A stretch of DNA of 64,000 nucleotides from Ornithinimicrobium cavernae (GTDB lineage Bacteria; Actinomycetota; Actinomycetes; Actinomycetales; Dermatophilaceae), in contig NZ_QDDJ01000014.1 in assembly GCF_003121625.1 (NCBI RefSeq), positions 84,942 to 148,941 on the forward strand. Reading direction: 5' to 3'. Below the pieces are notes generated by a model. It ran no database searches and had not been told where the DNA came from. It saw nothing but the letters and a program-made list of their open reading frames with translations. Made by a program: the position numbers and the translations under genes. How positions within the stretch are numbered: the first letter of the stretch is position 1; each line of letters opens with the position of its first letter. This document shows, in pieces, positions 54,968 to 63,131 of the stretch.

Positions 54968-56899
54968 CTAGCGCCACTCGATCGCCACGACCGTCACCGG
55001 TGACTCGAACCCCTTCAGCGTGAGCTCGCGCGGCTCGGACCGGATCCCCGTGATGGGCACACCATCGAGGGTCTCCCGGCTGACCAGGATCTCGCCGCTG
55101 CCGGCCGCGGCACCGATCCGGGCCGCCATGTGCACGCCCTGGCCGCCGTAGTCTGCGGCATCGCCCCCGACGTGGAACGCTCCGCCGGTGTGGACACCGA
55201 TCCGGATGTCGGGGGCGAAGACCTCCTCGGACAGGGCCCGCTGCATGGCGACGGCAGCCTGGACCGCCACCTGCGGTTGCGCGAACGCGGCAAAGAACCC
55301 GTCACCGGTCTGCTTGATGACCTCGCCGCCGGCCTCGACGATGCGGGCGCGGAGCAGCTCGTCGTGCCGGGCGAGCAGCCTGCGCCACTTCTCGTCGCCG
55401 ACGGTCTCGAGCAGTGTCGTCGAACCGACGATGTCGGTGAACAGGAAGGTCCGGCGGGTCTGCAGGCGCCCCAGCAGCTCCTTGACCCGCTCCTCGTCCA
55501 GCCGGGCACCGAGACGGGCGAACGTCGCCTCCGCGGCCTGGAACTCCTCCGTGGCACCGTCGTCGTCCGACAGGTGCCGGTAGGCCATCCCCAGCAGCAT
55601 CCGCGCCTGGGCGACCTCGTAGGGCGCCCCGACCTGTTGCCACATCTCCCGTGCCCGTCGCAGACTGCGGACCGCGCCGGCCCAGTCCCGCTCAGCGAGC
55701 TGGATCCGTCCCGCGGCCAGGTGCTGCTGCGCATCGAACGCCGGCGTGGTGCGCCTCCCCACCCGGTATCTCGCGACCGAGGTCTCCAGTTCGTCCGCGG
55801 CCGCCCGCGCCCCGGGGAGGTCACCTGCTGCCAGGGCGATCTCGACCTGCGCCGGGAGGAGGGCGAGCCGCGCGAGCGGCGTGGACACCTCGTCCAGCGT
55901 GCGCAGCATCGCGGCTGCGGCCGCATCGACCTTGCCCTCGGCGAGCCGGAGCAGGGCCAGCCCGGGCTGTGCCGGACGACCGATCTCCGCCGCCTGCCGG
56001 TAGGCCTCGAGCGCCGCGGCGAAGTCTCCGCGTCGCCTCCGGATCTCGCCGATCTCGTAGAGTCCGTCAGCCGTGATCCACCGGTTGTAGTCGCGCAGCT
56101 CGTCGCAGGCGGCCTGGCACTGCACCTCCGCATCCGACCAGAGACCACGCAGGCGCAGCACCTGGGCCCGGTGCACCCGGCAGGCCCCCGGGAAGCCGGT
56201 GACCTCGTGCTGGTCGCACCAGTGGTTGGCCGCCTCGGTCCACTCGGCTGCGCGGCGGTAGTCCCCGACCTCCTGGCACGAGGAGATCGTGACGCAGTAG
56301 ATGAGCCCCGACTCGAACGGGCGCAGCTCGCCGCTGACCGCGGCGGCCGAGGCCTCGTCCAGCAGGGCCAGACCCTCGTCGACCTCGCCCCTCTGGACCA
56401 TGATCCGTCCGCGGGAGGTCCGCGCGAGCGCCTGGACCTCCCGGTCAGCGAGCCGGACGCCCATCTCCTCGCCACGCTCGAGGTCGACGAGGGCCTCCTC
56501 GATATTGCCGCCCTCCATGTTGTTGAAGCCGCGCACCGTCACCAGGTAGGCGAACTCGGCGGAGTCGTGGAGCCCCTCGAGCAACCGCTCGGCCCGGGCC
56601 ATCCAACCGTGGTACACGGCCTCGGCGCCCCGGGCGGCGTGGTCCCACGCGAGCATGATCGCCACCCGGGCCGCCTGCGTGCGGTCGTCCCGGGCCAGGA
56701 AGGCCCGGTAGGCGCGCTCCCGCAGCCTGATCGACTCATCCGCCCGGCCGGTCCACCACGCCGCCTCCCCGAACGCCACCAGGTCAGCCTCCGACAACAG
56801 CTCCGGGTCCGCCCCGGCGAAGGCGGCATAGGCGTCCCGCCACCGTCCCTGCTCGGCCGCGACACGTCCGCTGTCGACGGAGCCGGCGACCTGGCTCAT
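54968..56899 (-). CDS. Class III adenylate/guanylate cyclase with TPR-like N-terminus
   Basis: 643 residues. Residues 1-475 are helical repeats rich in Ala, Arg and Glu (e.g. AAEQGRWRDAYAAFAGADPE), TPR-like. The last ~165 residues are the cyclase domain: FLFTDIVGSTTLLETVG and KQTGDGFFAAFAQPQ supply the metal-binding Asps. The transition-state Asn-x3-Arg appears as GVHMAARI, so the Asn is His while the Arg is kept; activity may be altered. ATG 56899 is used; a candidate promoter (TACCAT, 56994-56999) lies 95 bases upstream. Divergent from the XPB gene. Confidence 0.85.
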   Translation of the reverse strand: MSQVAGSVDSGRVAAEQGRWRDAYAAFAGADPELLSEADLVAFGEAAWWTGRADESIRLRERAYRAFLARDDRTQAARVAIMLAWDHAARGAEAVYHGWMARAERLLEGLHDSAEFAYLVTVRGFNNMEGGNIEEALVDLERGEEMGVRLADREVQALARTSRGRIMVQRGEVDEGLALLDEASAAAVSGELRPFESGLIYCVTISSCQEVGDYRRAAEWTEAANHWCDQHEVTGFPGACRVHRAQVLRLRGLWSDAEVQCQAACDELRDYNRWITADGLYEIGEIRRRRGDFAAALEAYRQAAEIGRPAQPGLALLRLAEGKVDAAAAAMLRTLDEVSTPLARLALLPAQVEIALAAGDLPGARAAADELETSVARYRVGRRTTPAFDAQQHLAAGRIQLAERDWAGAVRSLRRAREMWQQVGAPYEVAQARMLLGMAYRHLSDDDGATEEFQAAEATFARLGARLDEERVKELLGRLQTRRTFLFTDIVGSTTLLETVGDEKWRRLLARHDELLRARIVEAGGEVIKQTGDGFFAAFAQPQVAVQAAVAMQRALSEEVFAPDIRIGVHTGGAFHVGGDAADYGGQGVHMAARIGAAAGSGEILVSRETLDGVPITGIRSEPRELTLKGFESPVTVVAIEWR

Positions 56900-56993
56900 G
56901 GCAGCATCCCGGTCGGCCAGCCGACCGGATCCTTCTCTCGAAGGCCAACAGGAGGGGAGAGACACCCAAGCCCGTCACGGAGGCCCATGCCTC

Positions 56994-57022
56994 ATGGTAG
57001 AGCCAGGTCACCCTCCCCGTCA
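56994..57022 (-). promoter_or_regulatory. Candidate promoter of the cyclase gene
   Basis: On the minus strand TGACGG and TACCAT (56999-56994) are separated by 17 bases, about 95 bases before ATG 56899. Good spacing, imperfect -35. Confidence 0.4.
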
Positions 57023-57123
57023 CGCACTCGTTCTCGGTCTTTCCCGGCAATCCGCGGAGGGGCCCGGGAGCCGGCCCGCCCGAGGGGTTGCCGGGCGGCT
57101 GCTGGAATGCCAGCGGGTCCGCA

Positions 57124-57129
57124 TACCGT
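57124..57129 (+). promoter_or_regulatory. Candidate -10 box of the XPB gene
   Basis: TACCGT ends ten bases before ATG 57140, which lacks a ribosome site, so the mRNA would have almost no leader. Confidence 0.35.
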
Positions 57130-57139
57130 TGACCTCACG

Positions 57140-58798
57140 ATGAATGGCCCACTGATCGTCCAGTCCGACAAGACCCTGCTGCTCGAGGTCGACCACCCCG
57201 ACGCCCAGGAGGCGCGGCGTGCCGTCGCGCCGTTCGCCGAGCTCGAGCGCGCCCCGGAGCACGTCCACACCTACCGCATCACCCCGCTGGGCCTGTGGAA
57301 CGCCCGCGCCGCGGGCCACGACGCCGAGCAGGTGGTGGACGCCCTGGTGACGCACAGCCGCTACCCGGTGCCCAACGCCCTGCTGCTGGACATCGCCGAG
57401 ACGATGGACCGCTACGGGCGGCTGACCCTGGAGAAGGACGACTCCACGGAGCCGTCGCGCCTGCTGCTGCGCACCACGGACCGTGCCGTGCTCGAGGAGA
57501 TCCTGCGGCACAAGAAGATCAAGCCGTTGACCGGTGACCGTCTCGACCCCGACACGGTGGTCGTGCACTCCTCCGAGCGGGGCCACCTGAAGCAGGAGCT
57601 CATCAAGGTCGGGTGGCCGGCGGAGGACCTGGCCGGTTACGTCGACGGCGAGAAGCACCCGATCGACCTCTTCCAGGACGGCTGGGCCCTGCGGCCCTAC
57701 CAGGAGCAGGCCGTCAACGGCTTCTGGGACGGCGGCTCCGGTGTGGTCGTCCTGCCCTGCGGGGCCGGCAAGACGCTGGTTGGTGCCGGGGCGATGGCCA
57801 AGTCGGGCACGACGACGCTCATCCTGGTGACCAACACGGTCTCGGCCCGCCAGTGGCGCGACGAGCTCCTCGCGCGCACCAGCCTCACCGAGGACGAGAT
57901 CGGTGAGTACAGCGGCTCCCGCAAGGAGATCCGCCCGGTGACCATCGCGACCTACCAGGTGCTCACCACCAGGCGCGGCGGTGTCTACAAGCACCTGGAC
58001 CTGCTGGACGCCCGCGACTGGGGCCTGATCGTCTACGACGAGGTGCACCTGCTGCCGGCGCCGATCTTCCGGATGACCGCTGACCTGCAGGCCCGTCGCC
58101 GGCTGGGTCTGACGGCGACGCTCGTGCGCGAGGACGGCCGGGAGTCCGAGGTGTTCACCCTCATCGGCCCCAAGCGCTACGACGCCCCGTGGAAGGACAT
58201 CGAGGCGCAGGGTTACATCGCGCCGGCCGACTGCGTGGAGGTGCGGGTCACCCTGTCGGACGCGATGCGGATGACGTATGCCGTGGCGGAGCCCGACGAG
58301 CGCTACCGGTTCGCCTCGTGCGCACCGGCCAAGGACAAGGTCGTGGACCAGCTGGTCGAACGGCACCGTGGGCAGCAGACCCTGGTCATCGGGCAGTACC
58401 TCGACCAGCTCGCCACCCTGTCCGAGCGGCTCGACGCGCCCCTGATCACCGGGGAGACGACGGTCGCCGAGCGGCAGAAGCTCTTCGCGGCGTTCCGCAC
58501 CGGTGAGATCAACCTGCTTGTCGTGAGCAAGGTCGCCAACTTCTCGATCGATCTGCCGGAGGCCTCGGTCGCCATCCAGGTGTCGGGCACCTTCGGCTCA
58601 CGGCAGGAGGAGGCCCAGCGCCTGGGCCGGGTGCTGCGCCCCAAGGGCGACGGCCGGACGGCGCACTTCTACACGATCGTGTCCCGGGACACCGTCGACG
58701 CCGAGTTCGCGGCGCACCGGCAGCGGTTCCTCGCCGAGCAGGGCTACGCCTACCGCATCGTCGATGCCGAGGAGCTGGGCACGCTCGACCCGGTCTGA
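57140..58798 (+). CDS. XPB-type DNA helicase
   Basis: 552 residues, superfamily 2 helicase of the XPB/ERCC3 type with 3'-5' DNA unwinding in characterised relatives. After an N-terminal damage-recognition-like domain (MNGPLIVQSDKTLLLEVDHP) come LRPYQEQAVNGFW, Walker A VVLPCGAGKTLVGAG, the DEVH box LIVYDEVHLLPAP, LGLTATLVREDG and motif VI QRLGRVLRPKGD. An RED-like element appears in VREDGRE. ATG 57140 begins the conserved N-terminus, although the frame is open far upstream through the antisense cyclase gene. The last 49 bases overlap the convergent PAP2 gene. Confidence 0.94.
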   Translation: MNGPLIVQSDKTLLLEVDHPDAQEARRAVAPFAELERAPEHVHTYRITPLGLWNARAAGHDAEQVVDALVTHSRYPVPNALLLDIAETMDRYGRLTLEKDDSTEPSRLLLRTTDRAVLEEILRHKKIKPLTGDRLDPDTVVVHSSERGHLKQELIKVGWPAEDLAGYVDGEKHPIDLFQDGWALRPYQEQAVNGFWDGGSGVVVLPCGAGKTLVGAGAMAKSGTTTLILVTNTVSARQWRDELLARTSLTEDEIGEYSGSRKEIRPVTIATYQVLTTRRGGVYKHLDLLDARDWGLIVYDEVHLLPAPIFRMTADLQARRRLGLTATLVREDGRESEVFTLIGPKRYDAPWKDIEAQGYIAPADCVEVRVTLSDAMRMTYAVAEPDERYRFASCAPAKDKVVDQLVERHRGQQTLVIGQYLDQLATLSERLDAPLITGETTVAERQKLFAAFRTGEINLLVVSKVANFSIDLPEASVAIQVSGTFGSRQEEAQRLGRVLRPKGDGRTAHFYTIVSRDTVDAEFAAHRQRFLAEQGYAYRIVDAEELGTLDPV

Positions 58799-59469
58799 CG
58801 GTCGCGCGCACGTGCCGCGACGGACCGGTCCACGTCGACGACCAGCCGCAGCAGCATGCCGCCGGCCAGGACCCCACCGACCAGGTCGGTCGGCCAGTGG
58901 AAGCCGAGGTAGAACGCGACCAGGAGGGCCCCCGCCGCGATGAGCAGCACGAGCCAGAACGTGCGCGTCCGCACGCGCAGGTCGGGGTGGGAGTAGGTGC
59001 GCACCAGGTAGGCCGCCGCCCCGTAGACCAGCACCGCCTCCGCGGCGTGCCCGGAGGGGTAGGCCATGCCGTACCAGCCGTGCTCGAGGAAGCCCCCGGA
59101 GAGGAACGAGCCGTCACCGACGGCCGGTGACGTGCGCGCCAGCAGCACCTTGAGCCCGCCGACCCCGACGAGGAACGCACCCTCGGCCGCCAGCGCCACG
59201 AGGACCGGGTGCCAGGTGCGTTGTCGCACGGCGAGCCAGCCGGCCACCGCCACGAGCGCCGGGAGGCAGACCGCCTGCCCGGCGACCGCGTTGGGCACGG
59301 TGTCGAGGAACTCGTGCCAGTTCGGGGTGTACCGCCGTGACCAGTAGGCCTGCAGGGCGTGGTCCAGGTCGCGCAGCGGCCCCGCCGCCAGCAGGGTGAC
59401 GACGACGAACGCCCCCGCCAGCACGGGCAGGGACGTCATCCGGGGCAGGCGTCGCATCAGGCCATGCAT
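58750..59469 (-). CDS. PAP2-family phosphatase-like membrane protein
   Basis: 239 residues, five or six hydrophobic segments. Motif 1 is GLKVLLARTSPAV, motif 2 AYPSGHAAEAVL with the catalytic-base His, and motif 3 AFYLGFHWPTDLVGG with the nucleophilic His and Asp. The Arg expected six residues before the motif-3 His is Ala, so phosphatase activity is uncertain. It could act on undecaprenyl or lipid phosphates. ATG 59469 assumed; ATG 59457 is possible. Its end overlaps the helicase gene. Confidence 0.82.
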   Translation of the reverse strand: MHGLMRRLPRMTSLPVLAGAFVVVTLLAAGPLRDLDHALQAYWSRRYTPNWHEFLDTVPNAVAGQAVCLPALVAVAGWLAVRQRTWHPVLVALAAEGAFLVGVGGLKVLLARTSPAVGDGSFLSGGFLEHGWYGMAYPSGHAAEAVLVYGAAAYLVRTYSHPDLRVRTRTFWLVLLIAAGALLVAFYLGFHWPTDLVGGVLAGGMLLRLVVDVDRSVAARARDRQTGSSVPSSSASTMR

Positions 59470-59552
59470 GGTAGGCGGAGAGCCTGGGCGACGCGCTCAC
59501 CGACGCGCCTGCACGGGATGACGACAGCAGGCACCCCAGCGCCTTGTCAGGA

Positions 59553-59566
59553 AGTTCTCAGAGTTC
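59553..59566 (+). promoter_or_regulatory. Direct repeat before the response-regulator gene
   Basis: AGTTC at 59553-59557 and 59562-59566, nine bases apart, 17 bases before ATG 59584 and just after TTGTCA (59544-59549). OmpR-type regulators bind direct repeats, so this may be an autoregulatory site. Weak. Confidence 0.3.
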
Positions 59567-59583
59567 GGTCACACACTGGTGTC

Positions 59584-60297
59584 ATGAGTACCGCCGAGGC
59601 AACCCTGCTCGTCGTCGAGGACGAGACCAACATCCGTGAGCTGCTCACCACGAGCCTGAAGTTCGCGGGCTTCGAGGTCCATGCCGCCCCGGACGGCAAC
59701 ACCGCCATGCGGTTGGCCGAGGAGCACGACATCGACCTCGCCGTCATGGACGTGATGCTGCCCGACATGGACGGCTTCACCGTCACCCGCAAGCTGCGGG
59801 ACCACGGGCGCGACGTCCCCGTCCTGTTCCTCACCGCCCGGGACAGCCTGGACGACAAGCTCAAGGGGCTCACTGTCGGTGGCGACGACTATGTCACCAA
59901 GCCGTTCAGCCTGGAGGAGGTCGTGGCCCGCATCCGCGCGGTGCTGCGGCGGACCCAGACGTTCGAGCCGGCCGACGAGGACACCACCCTGCGGGTGGCC
60001 GACCTCGAGCTCGACGAGGACCGTCACGAGGTCACCCGCGCCGGCCGCGTCATCGATGTCTCCCCCACCGAGTTCAAGCTGCTGCGCTATCTGATGCTCA
60101 ACGCCAACCGGGTGCTGTCCAAGGCCCAGATCCTGGACCACGTCTGGGACTACGACTTCCGGGGCGAGATGGGGATCGTGGAGTCCTACATCTCCTACCT
60201 GCGTCGCAAGATCGACACCGAGGGCGAGCCGCTGATCCACACCAAGCGCGGCGTCGGCTACGTCCTACGGGAGCCGCGCGACCACGAGAGCGCCTGA
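59584..60297 (+). CDS. OmpR/PhoB-family response regulator
   Basis: 237 residues. The receiver domain (about 8-120) has the acidic pair in VVEDETN, phosphoacceptor Asp in LAVMDVMLPDMDGF, and the Thr and Lys of VLFLTARDS and DYVTKPFSLEE. The C-terminal winged helix (about 140-232) has the typical FKLLRYLMLNANRVLSKAQI and TKRGVGYVLREP. It pairs with the histidine kinase that starts five bases after its stop. ATG 59584 chosen at the conserved start; open frame extends upstream. Confidence 0.93.
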   Translation: MSTAEATLLVVEDETNIRELLTTSLKFAGFEVHAAPDGNTAMRLAEEHDIDLAVMDVMLPDMDGFTVTRKLRDHGRDVPVLFLTARDSLDDKLKGLTVGGDDYVTKPFSLEEVVARIRAVLRRTQTFEPADEDTTLRVADLELDEDRHEVTRAGRVIDVSPTEFKLLRYLMLNANRVLSKAQILDHVWDYDFRGEMGIVESYISYLRRKIDTEGEPLIHTKRGVGYVLREPRDHESA

Positions 60298-60302
60298 GCC
60301 CC

Positions 60303-61760
60303 GTGGGGTGGATCGGCTCCTCGCGCCGGTCCGCCGTCACGCGGCTGCACAACCTGTCGCTGACGGCGCGCCTGGTGACCGTCGTCGTGATGCTGGTGCT
60401 CACCGCCTACGTCATCACCACCGCGCTGACCGCCACCCTGCTGCGCGACTACCTGACGGACCGCACCGACTCCGAGCTGGAGGCCTACATCGAGCCGCTG
60501 GCGCTGTCCGCGCTCGACGGGCTCCGTGGCCAGTCCTCCGGTGGCGCGCCGCCCAGCCCCTACTACCTGCTCATCACCGCAGCCAACGGCACGACCTTCC
60601 AGGTCAGCGCCCACGGTCGGGACCAGGTGCCCGACTTCGGCCGGGTCCCGATGGACGATCCGCGGATCGGCCAGGGACCGTTCACCGTCGAGTCCCTGGA
60701 CGGGGACACCCGGTGGCGCGTCCTGCTCGGCCGCTTCTCCAGCGGTGAGGGCACCGTTGCCGTCGCGCTGCCGCTGTCCCCGGTCACCAACACGGTCAAA
60801 CAGCTGCTCGTGCTGACAGCGGTCGTCGGGCTGGCGACACTGGTCGCCGTGGCCCTGATCGGCTGGTTCGCGGTGCGCCGCGCCTTCCGGCCCCTCACCC
60901 GCATCGAGGACACCGCCGCGGCCATCGCCGCAGGAGACCTGACCCGGCGCATCCCCGAGCGCAACGCCAACGACGAGGTGGCCTCCCTCTCCGACTCGCT
61001 CAACGTGATGCTCGCGCAGATCGAGCAGTCGTTCGCCGTCCGTGAGGCCTCCGAGGCGAGGATGCGCCAGTTCGTCGCGGACGCCTCCCACGAGCTGCGC
61101 ACACCGCTGGCCACCGTCAAGGGCTACGCCGAGCTCTACCGCTTCGGTGGCGTCTCCGACCCGGAGGACGTCGCGAGCGCGATGCGGCGGATCGAGGACG
61201 AGTCGTCGCGGATGGCACGACTGGTCGAGGACCTGCTCATGCTCACCCGGCTGGACACGACACCCCACCGACCGCACGATGCCGTCGACCTGACCGTCGT
61301 CGCGAACGACGTCGTCCAGGACGCGCGCGTGCGGGCCCCGGGGCGCACCATCGCCCTGCGCCGCTACGGCGACCCGAACGGCCCCGTCGTCGTGCCCGGG
61401 GACGACTTCGCCCTGCGACAGGTGCTGACGAACCTGGTGGCCAACGCCGTGGCTCACACGCCGGAGGACACTCCCGTCGATGTGCTGGTCGGGCAGACCG
61501 AGGACCGGGCGGTCATCGAGGTGGCCGACCACGGGCCCGGCATCCCGCCCGACGCGGCGGCCCGCGTCTTCGAGCGGTTCTACCGTGCCGACCCCTCGCG
61601 CAGCCGGGAGCCGGGTCGGGGTGGCGGCACCGGGCTGGGACTGTCCATCGTGGCCTCGATCGTGGCGCGCCACGGGGGCACGGTCCGTCACCAGCCGACC
61701 CCCGGCGGTGGCGCGACCTTCCGGGTGGAGCTGCCGCGCGGGCCGGTGCCGCCCGGCTAG
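60303..61760 (+). CDS. Sensor histidine kinase
   Basis: 485 residues. Two membrane helices (about 24-46 and 165-190) flank a ~115-residue extracellular sensor domain. Then HAMP (RRAFRPLTRIEDTAAAIAAG), HisKA with phospho-His in ADASHELRTPLATVKGY, and the ATPase boxes N (LTNLVANAVAHTP), G1 (VADHGPGIPPDA), F (FERFYRAD) and G2 (GGGTGLGLSIVASI). GTG 60303 follows the regulator stop by five bases. The layout resembles mycobacterial TrcS/TcrY-type kinases; signal unknown. Confidence 0.92.
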   Translation: MGWIGSSRRSAVTRLHNLSLTARLVTVVVMLVLTAYVITTALTATLLRDYLTDRTDSELEAYIEPLALSALDGLRGQSSGGAPPSPYYLLITAANGTTFQVSAHGRDQVPDFGRVPMDDPRIGQGPFTVESLDGDTRWRVLLGRFSSGEGTVAVALPLSPVTNTVKQLLVLTAVVGLATLVAVALIGWFAVRRAFRPLTRIEDTAAAIAAGDLTRRIPERNANDEVASLSDSLNVMLAQIEQSFAVREASEARMRQFVADASHELRTPLATVKGYAELYRFGGVSDPEDVASAMRRIEDESSRMARLVEDLLMLTRLDTTPHRPHDAVDLTVVANDVVQDARVRAPGRTIALRRYGDPNGPVVVPGDDFALRQVLTNLVANAVAHTPEDTPVDVLVGQTEDRAVIEVADHGPGIPPDAAARVFERFYRADPSRSREPGRGGGTGLGLSIVASIVARHGGTVRHQPTPGGGATFRVELPRGPVPPG

Positions 61761-62542
61761 ATGCCGGGCATCCGCCCGGCGACCGGGGCGCCGTCGACGA
61801 CGACCTCGCAGCGCTCGGACCAGAAGCAGATCAGGTCCCGCACGGGCTCGGCATCGTGGAGTGGGTCCGGATAGAACCAGGCGATGGCGCTGCCACCCTC
61901 GAGGTCGCTGTCCAGGTAGCTCGCCACGCCCTTGTAGGCACAGACCGTGTGCGTGCTCGACGCCCTCAGCAGGTCCAGTCGGACGTCCTCCCGCGGGAGG
62001 TACCAGCGGGGTGGCAGGTGCGTCTCGAAGAGCGCGACCGGACGCGTCGACTCCGCCAGGACCGTGTCACCCAGCCGGACGACCACGTGCCGGCTGCTCT
62101 CCAGGCAGTCGATCCGCTGGAACGGGTCATGGGGATGCCCCAGGACCGCCTGCTCCTCCTCGACCCAGTCGAACGCGGAGAAGTCGAGGACGACCCTGCC
62201 CGCCAGGGTCGGGTCGTCCGGCCGGAACGCCACCTCTGGGCCGCCCTCCTCGAGGGCCAGTCGCGTCCCGGGACTGGAGTGCCAGGCGAAGTTCCCCGGC
62301 ACCAGGACCTCGGGCAGGGGGTCCGGCTGCTCCGCTACCCGCGCCGGGACCAGGGTGACGAGCAGGTCTGCCGCCGGCACGGCATACTCCGGGACGAGGC
62401 GACCTGGCTCCCACACGAGCAGGGCCGAGGTCGTGTCCGCGACGGGGTCACCGTCGCGGAACGCGCGCAGACGCTTCTCGCACGGCGCGAACCTCAGCTC
62501 CGGGAGGGTCTCGAACGCGCTCTGCCAGAGATTGACGGCCAT
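61757..62542 (-). CDS. DUF427 domain protein (two repeats)
   Basis: 261 residues with two DUF427 units: one around RAFRDGDPVADTTSALLVWE to PEYAVP, and a second around VVVRLGDTVLAESTRPVALF, PRWYLPREDVRLDLL and CAYKGVASYLD. The family is small beta-sandwich proteins of unknown function. The 3' end overlaps the histidine kinase gene by four bases (convergent). Confidence 0.85.
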   Translation of the reverse strand: MAVNLWQSAFETLPELRFAPCEKRLRAFRDGDPVADTTSALLVWEPGRLVPEYAVPAADLLVTLVPARVAEQPDPLPEVLVPGNFAWHSSPGTRLALEEGGPEVAFRPDDPTLAGRVVLDFSAFDWVEEEQAVLGHPHDPFQRIDCLESSRHVVVRLGDTVLAESTRPVALFETHLPPRWYLPREDVRLDLLRASSTHTVCAYKGVASYLDSDLEGGSAIAWFYPDPLHDAEPVRDLICFWSERCEVVVDGAPVAGRMPGI

Positions 62543-62635
62543 GCCTCATCGTCCACCCGCACTCTGCCGGCGGCAAGGGCGCTGGCTCCAGCGGCTGGGC
62601 GCCCGACTGGCCCGCGCAGGACCGCCTGCGTCGCG

Positions 62636-63067
62636 TCAGGCGGTGGCCGGCATCGGTTCCGGTGGGGGTAGCACGCCCATCTGGACCATCGCGCCGACCT
62701 CGTCGCGGACGCCCCAGTGCTCGGCGAGCCGGTCGCCCTCGGTGCGATAGATGTGCGCCGTGGTGATCGCGTAGGACCGGCCGGCCGCGGCGGGACCGTG
62801 CACGTTCGGCACGCCCTCACCGCGGGCCGTCGCACGCACCACGATCCGGTCGTCGGTCTCGATGAGGTCCTCGAGCGTGTAGCGGATCTTCAGGACCCCG
62901 GTGACGAAGGTGAGGATCTGGCGGTAGCCCTCGGGGCCGGGTGGGATGGGGAAGGGCGAGCCGTGGTCGACGAAGGTCGGCGTCACGTACTCGTCGAGCC
63001 GGCTCAGGTCCGCGGTGTTGATGGCCTCGAACACGGCGAGAGCGGCTGGCGTGGCTGGGTTCGACAT
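62636..63067 (-). CDS. SnoaL-like/ester-cyclase-type protein
   Basis: 143 residues of the NTF2/SnoaL fold (VFEAINTADLSRLDEYVTPT, VDHGSPFPIPPGPEGYRQIL, HIYRTEGDRLAEHWGVRDEV). The last motif, with HWG, is the SnoaL family's catalytic-type end, which may indicate hydrolysis or cyclisation of a small substrate. Divergent from the tetR gene with a shared 64-base control region, so it is the likely target of that regulator. Confidence 0.82.
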   Translation of the reverse strand: MSNPATPAALAVFEAINTADLSRLDEYVTPTFVDHGSPFPIPPGPEGYRQILTFVTGVLKIRYTLEDLIETDDRIVVRATARGEGVPNVHGPAAAGRSYAITTAHIYRTEGDRLAEHWGVRDEVGAMVQMGVLPPPEPMPATA

Positions 63068-63083
63068 GAGGTACTCCTTGGGT

Positions 63084-63114
63084 GGAACACACTTCCACTA
63101 GAATGGTGTTCCAT
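63084..63114. promoter_or_regulatory. Palindromic operator between the SnoaL-like gene and tetR
   Basis: TGGAACAC (63084-63091) and GTGTTCCA (63107-63114) are perfect inverted arms 15 bases apart; TGGAA-CACAC-TTCCA (63084-63098) is a second nested palindrome. TAGAAT (63100-63105), a likely -10 box of the tetR gene, lies within. A TetR-type dimer site is expected here. Confidence 0.7.
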
Positions 63115-63131
63115 CGAAAGGGTGGTTGTCA

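Noticed and set aside
55130..57139. 1222-codon frame including XPB
   Set aside because: The first 670 codons are antisense to the cyclase gene and have shadow-ORF composition; the XPB N-terminus begins at 57140.
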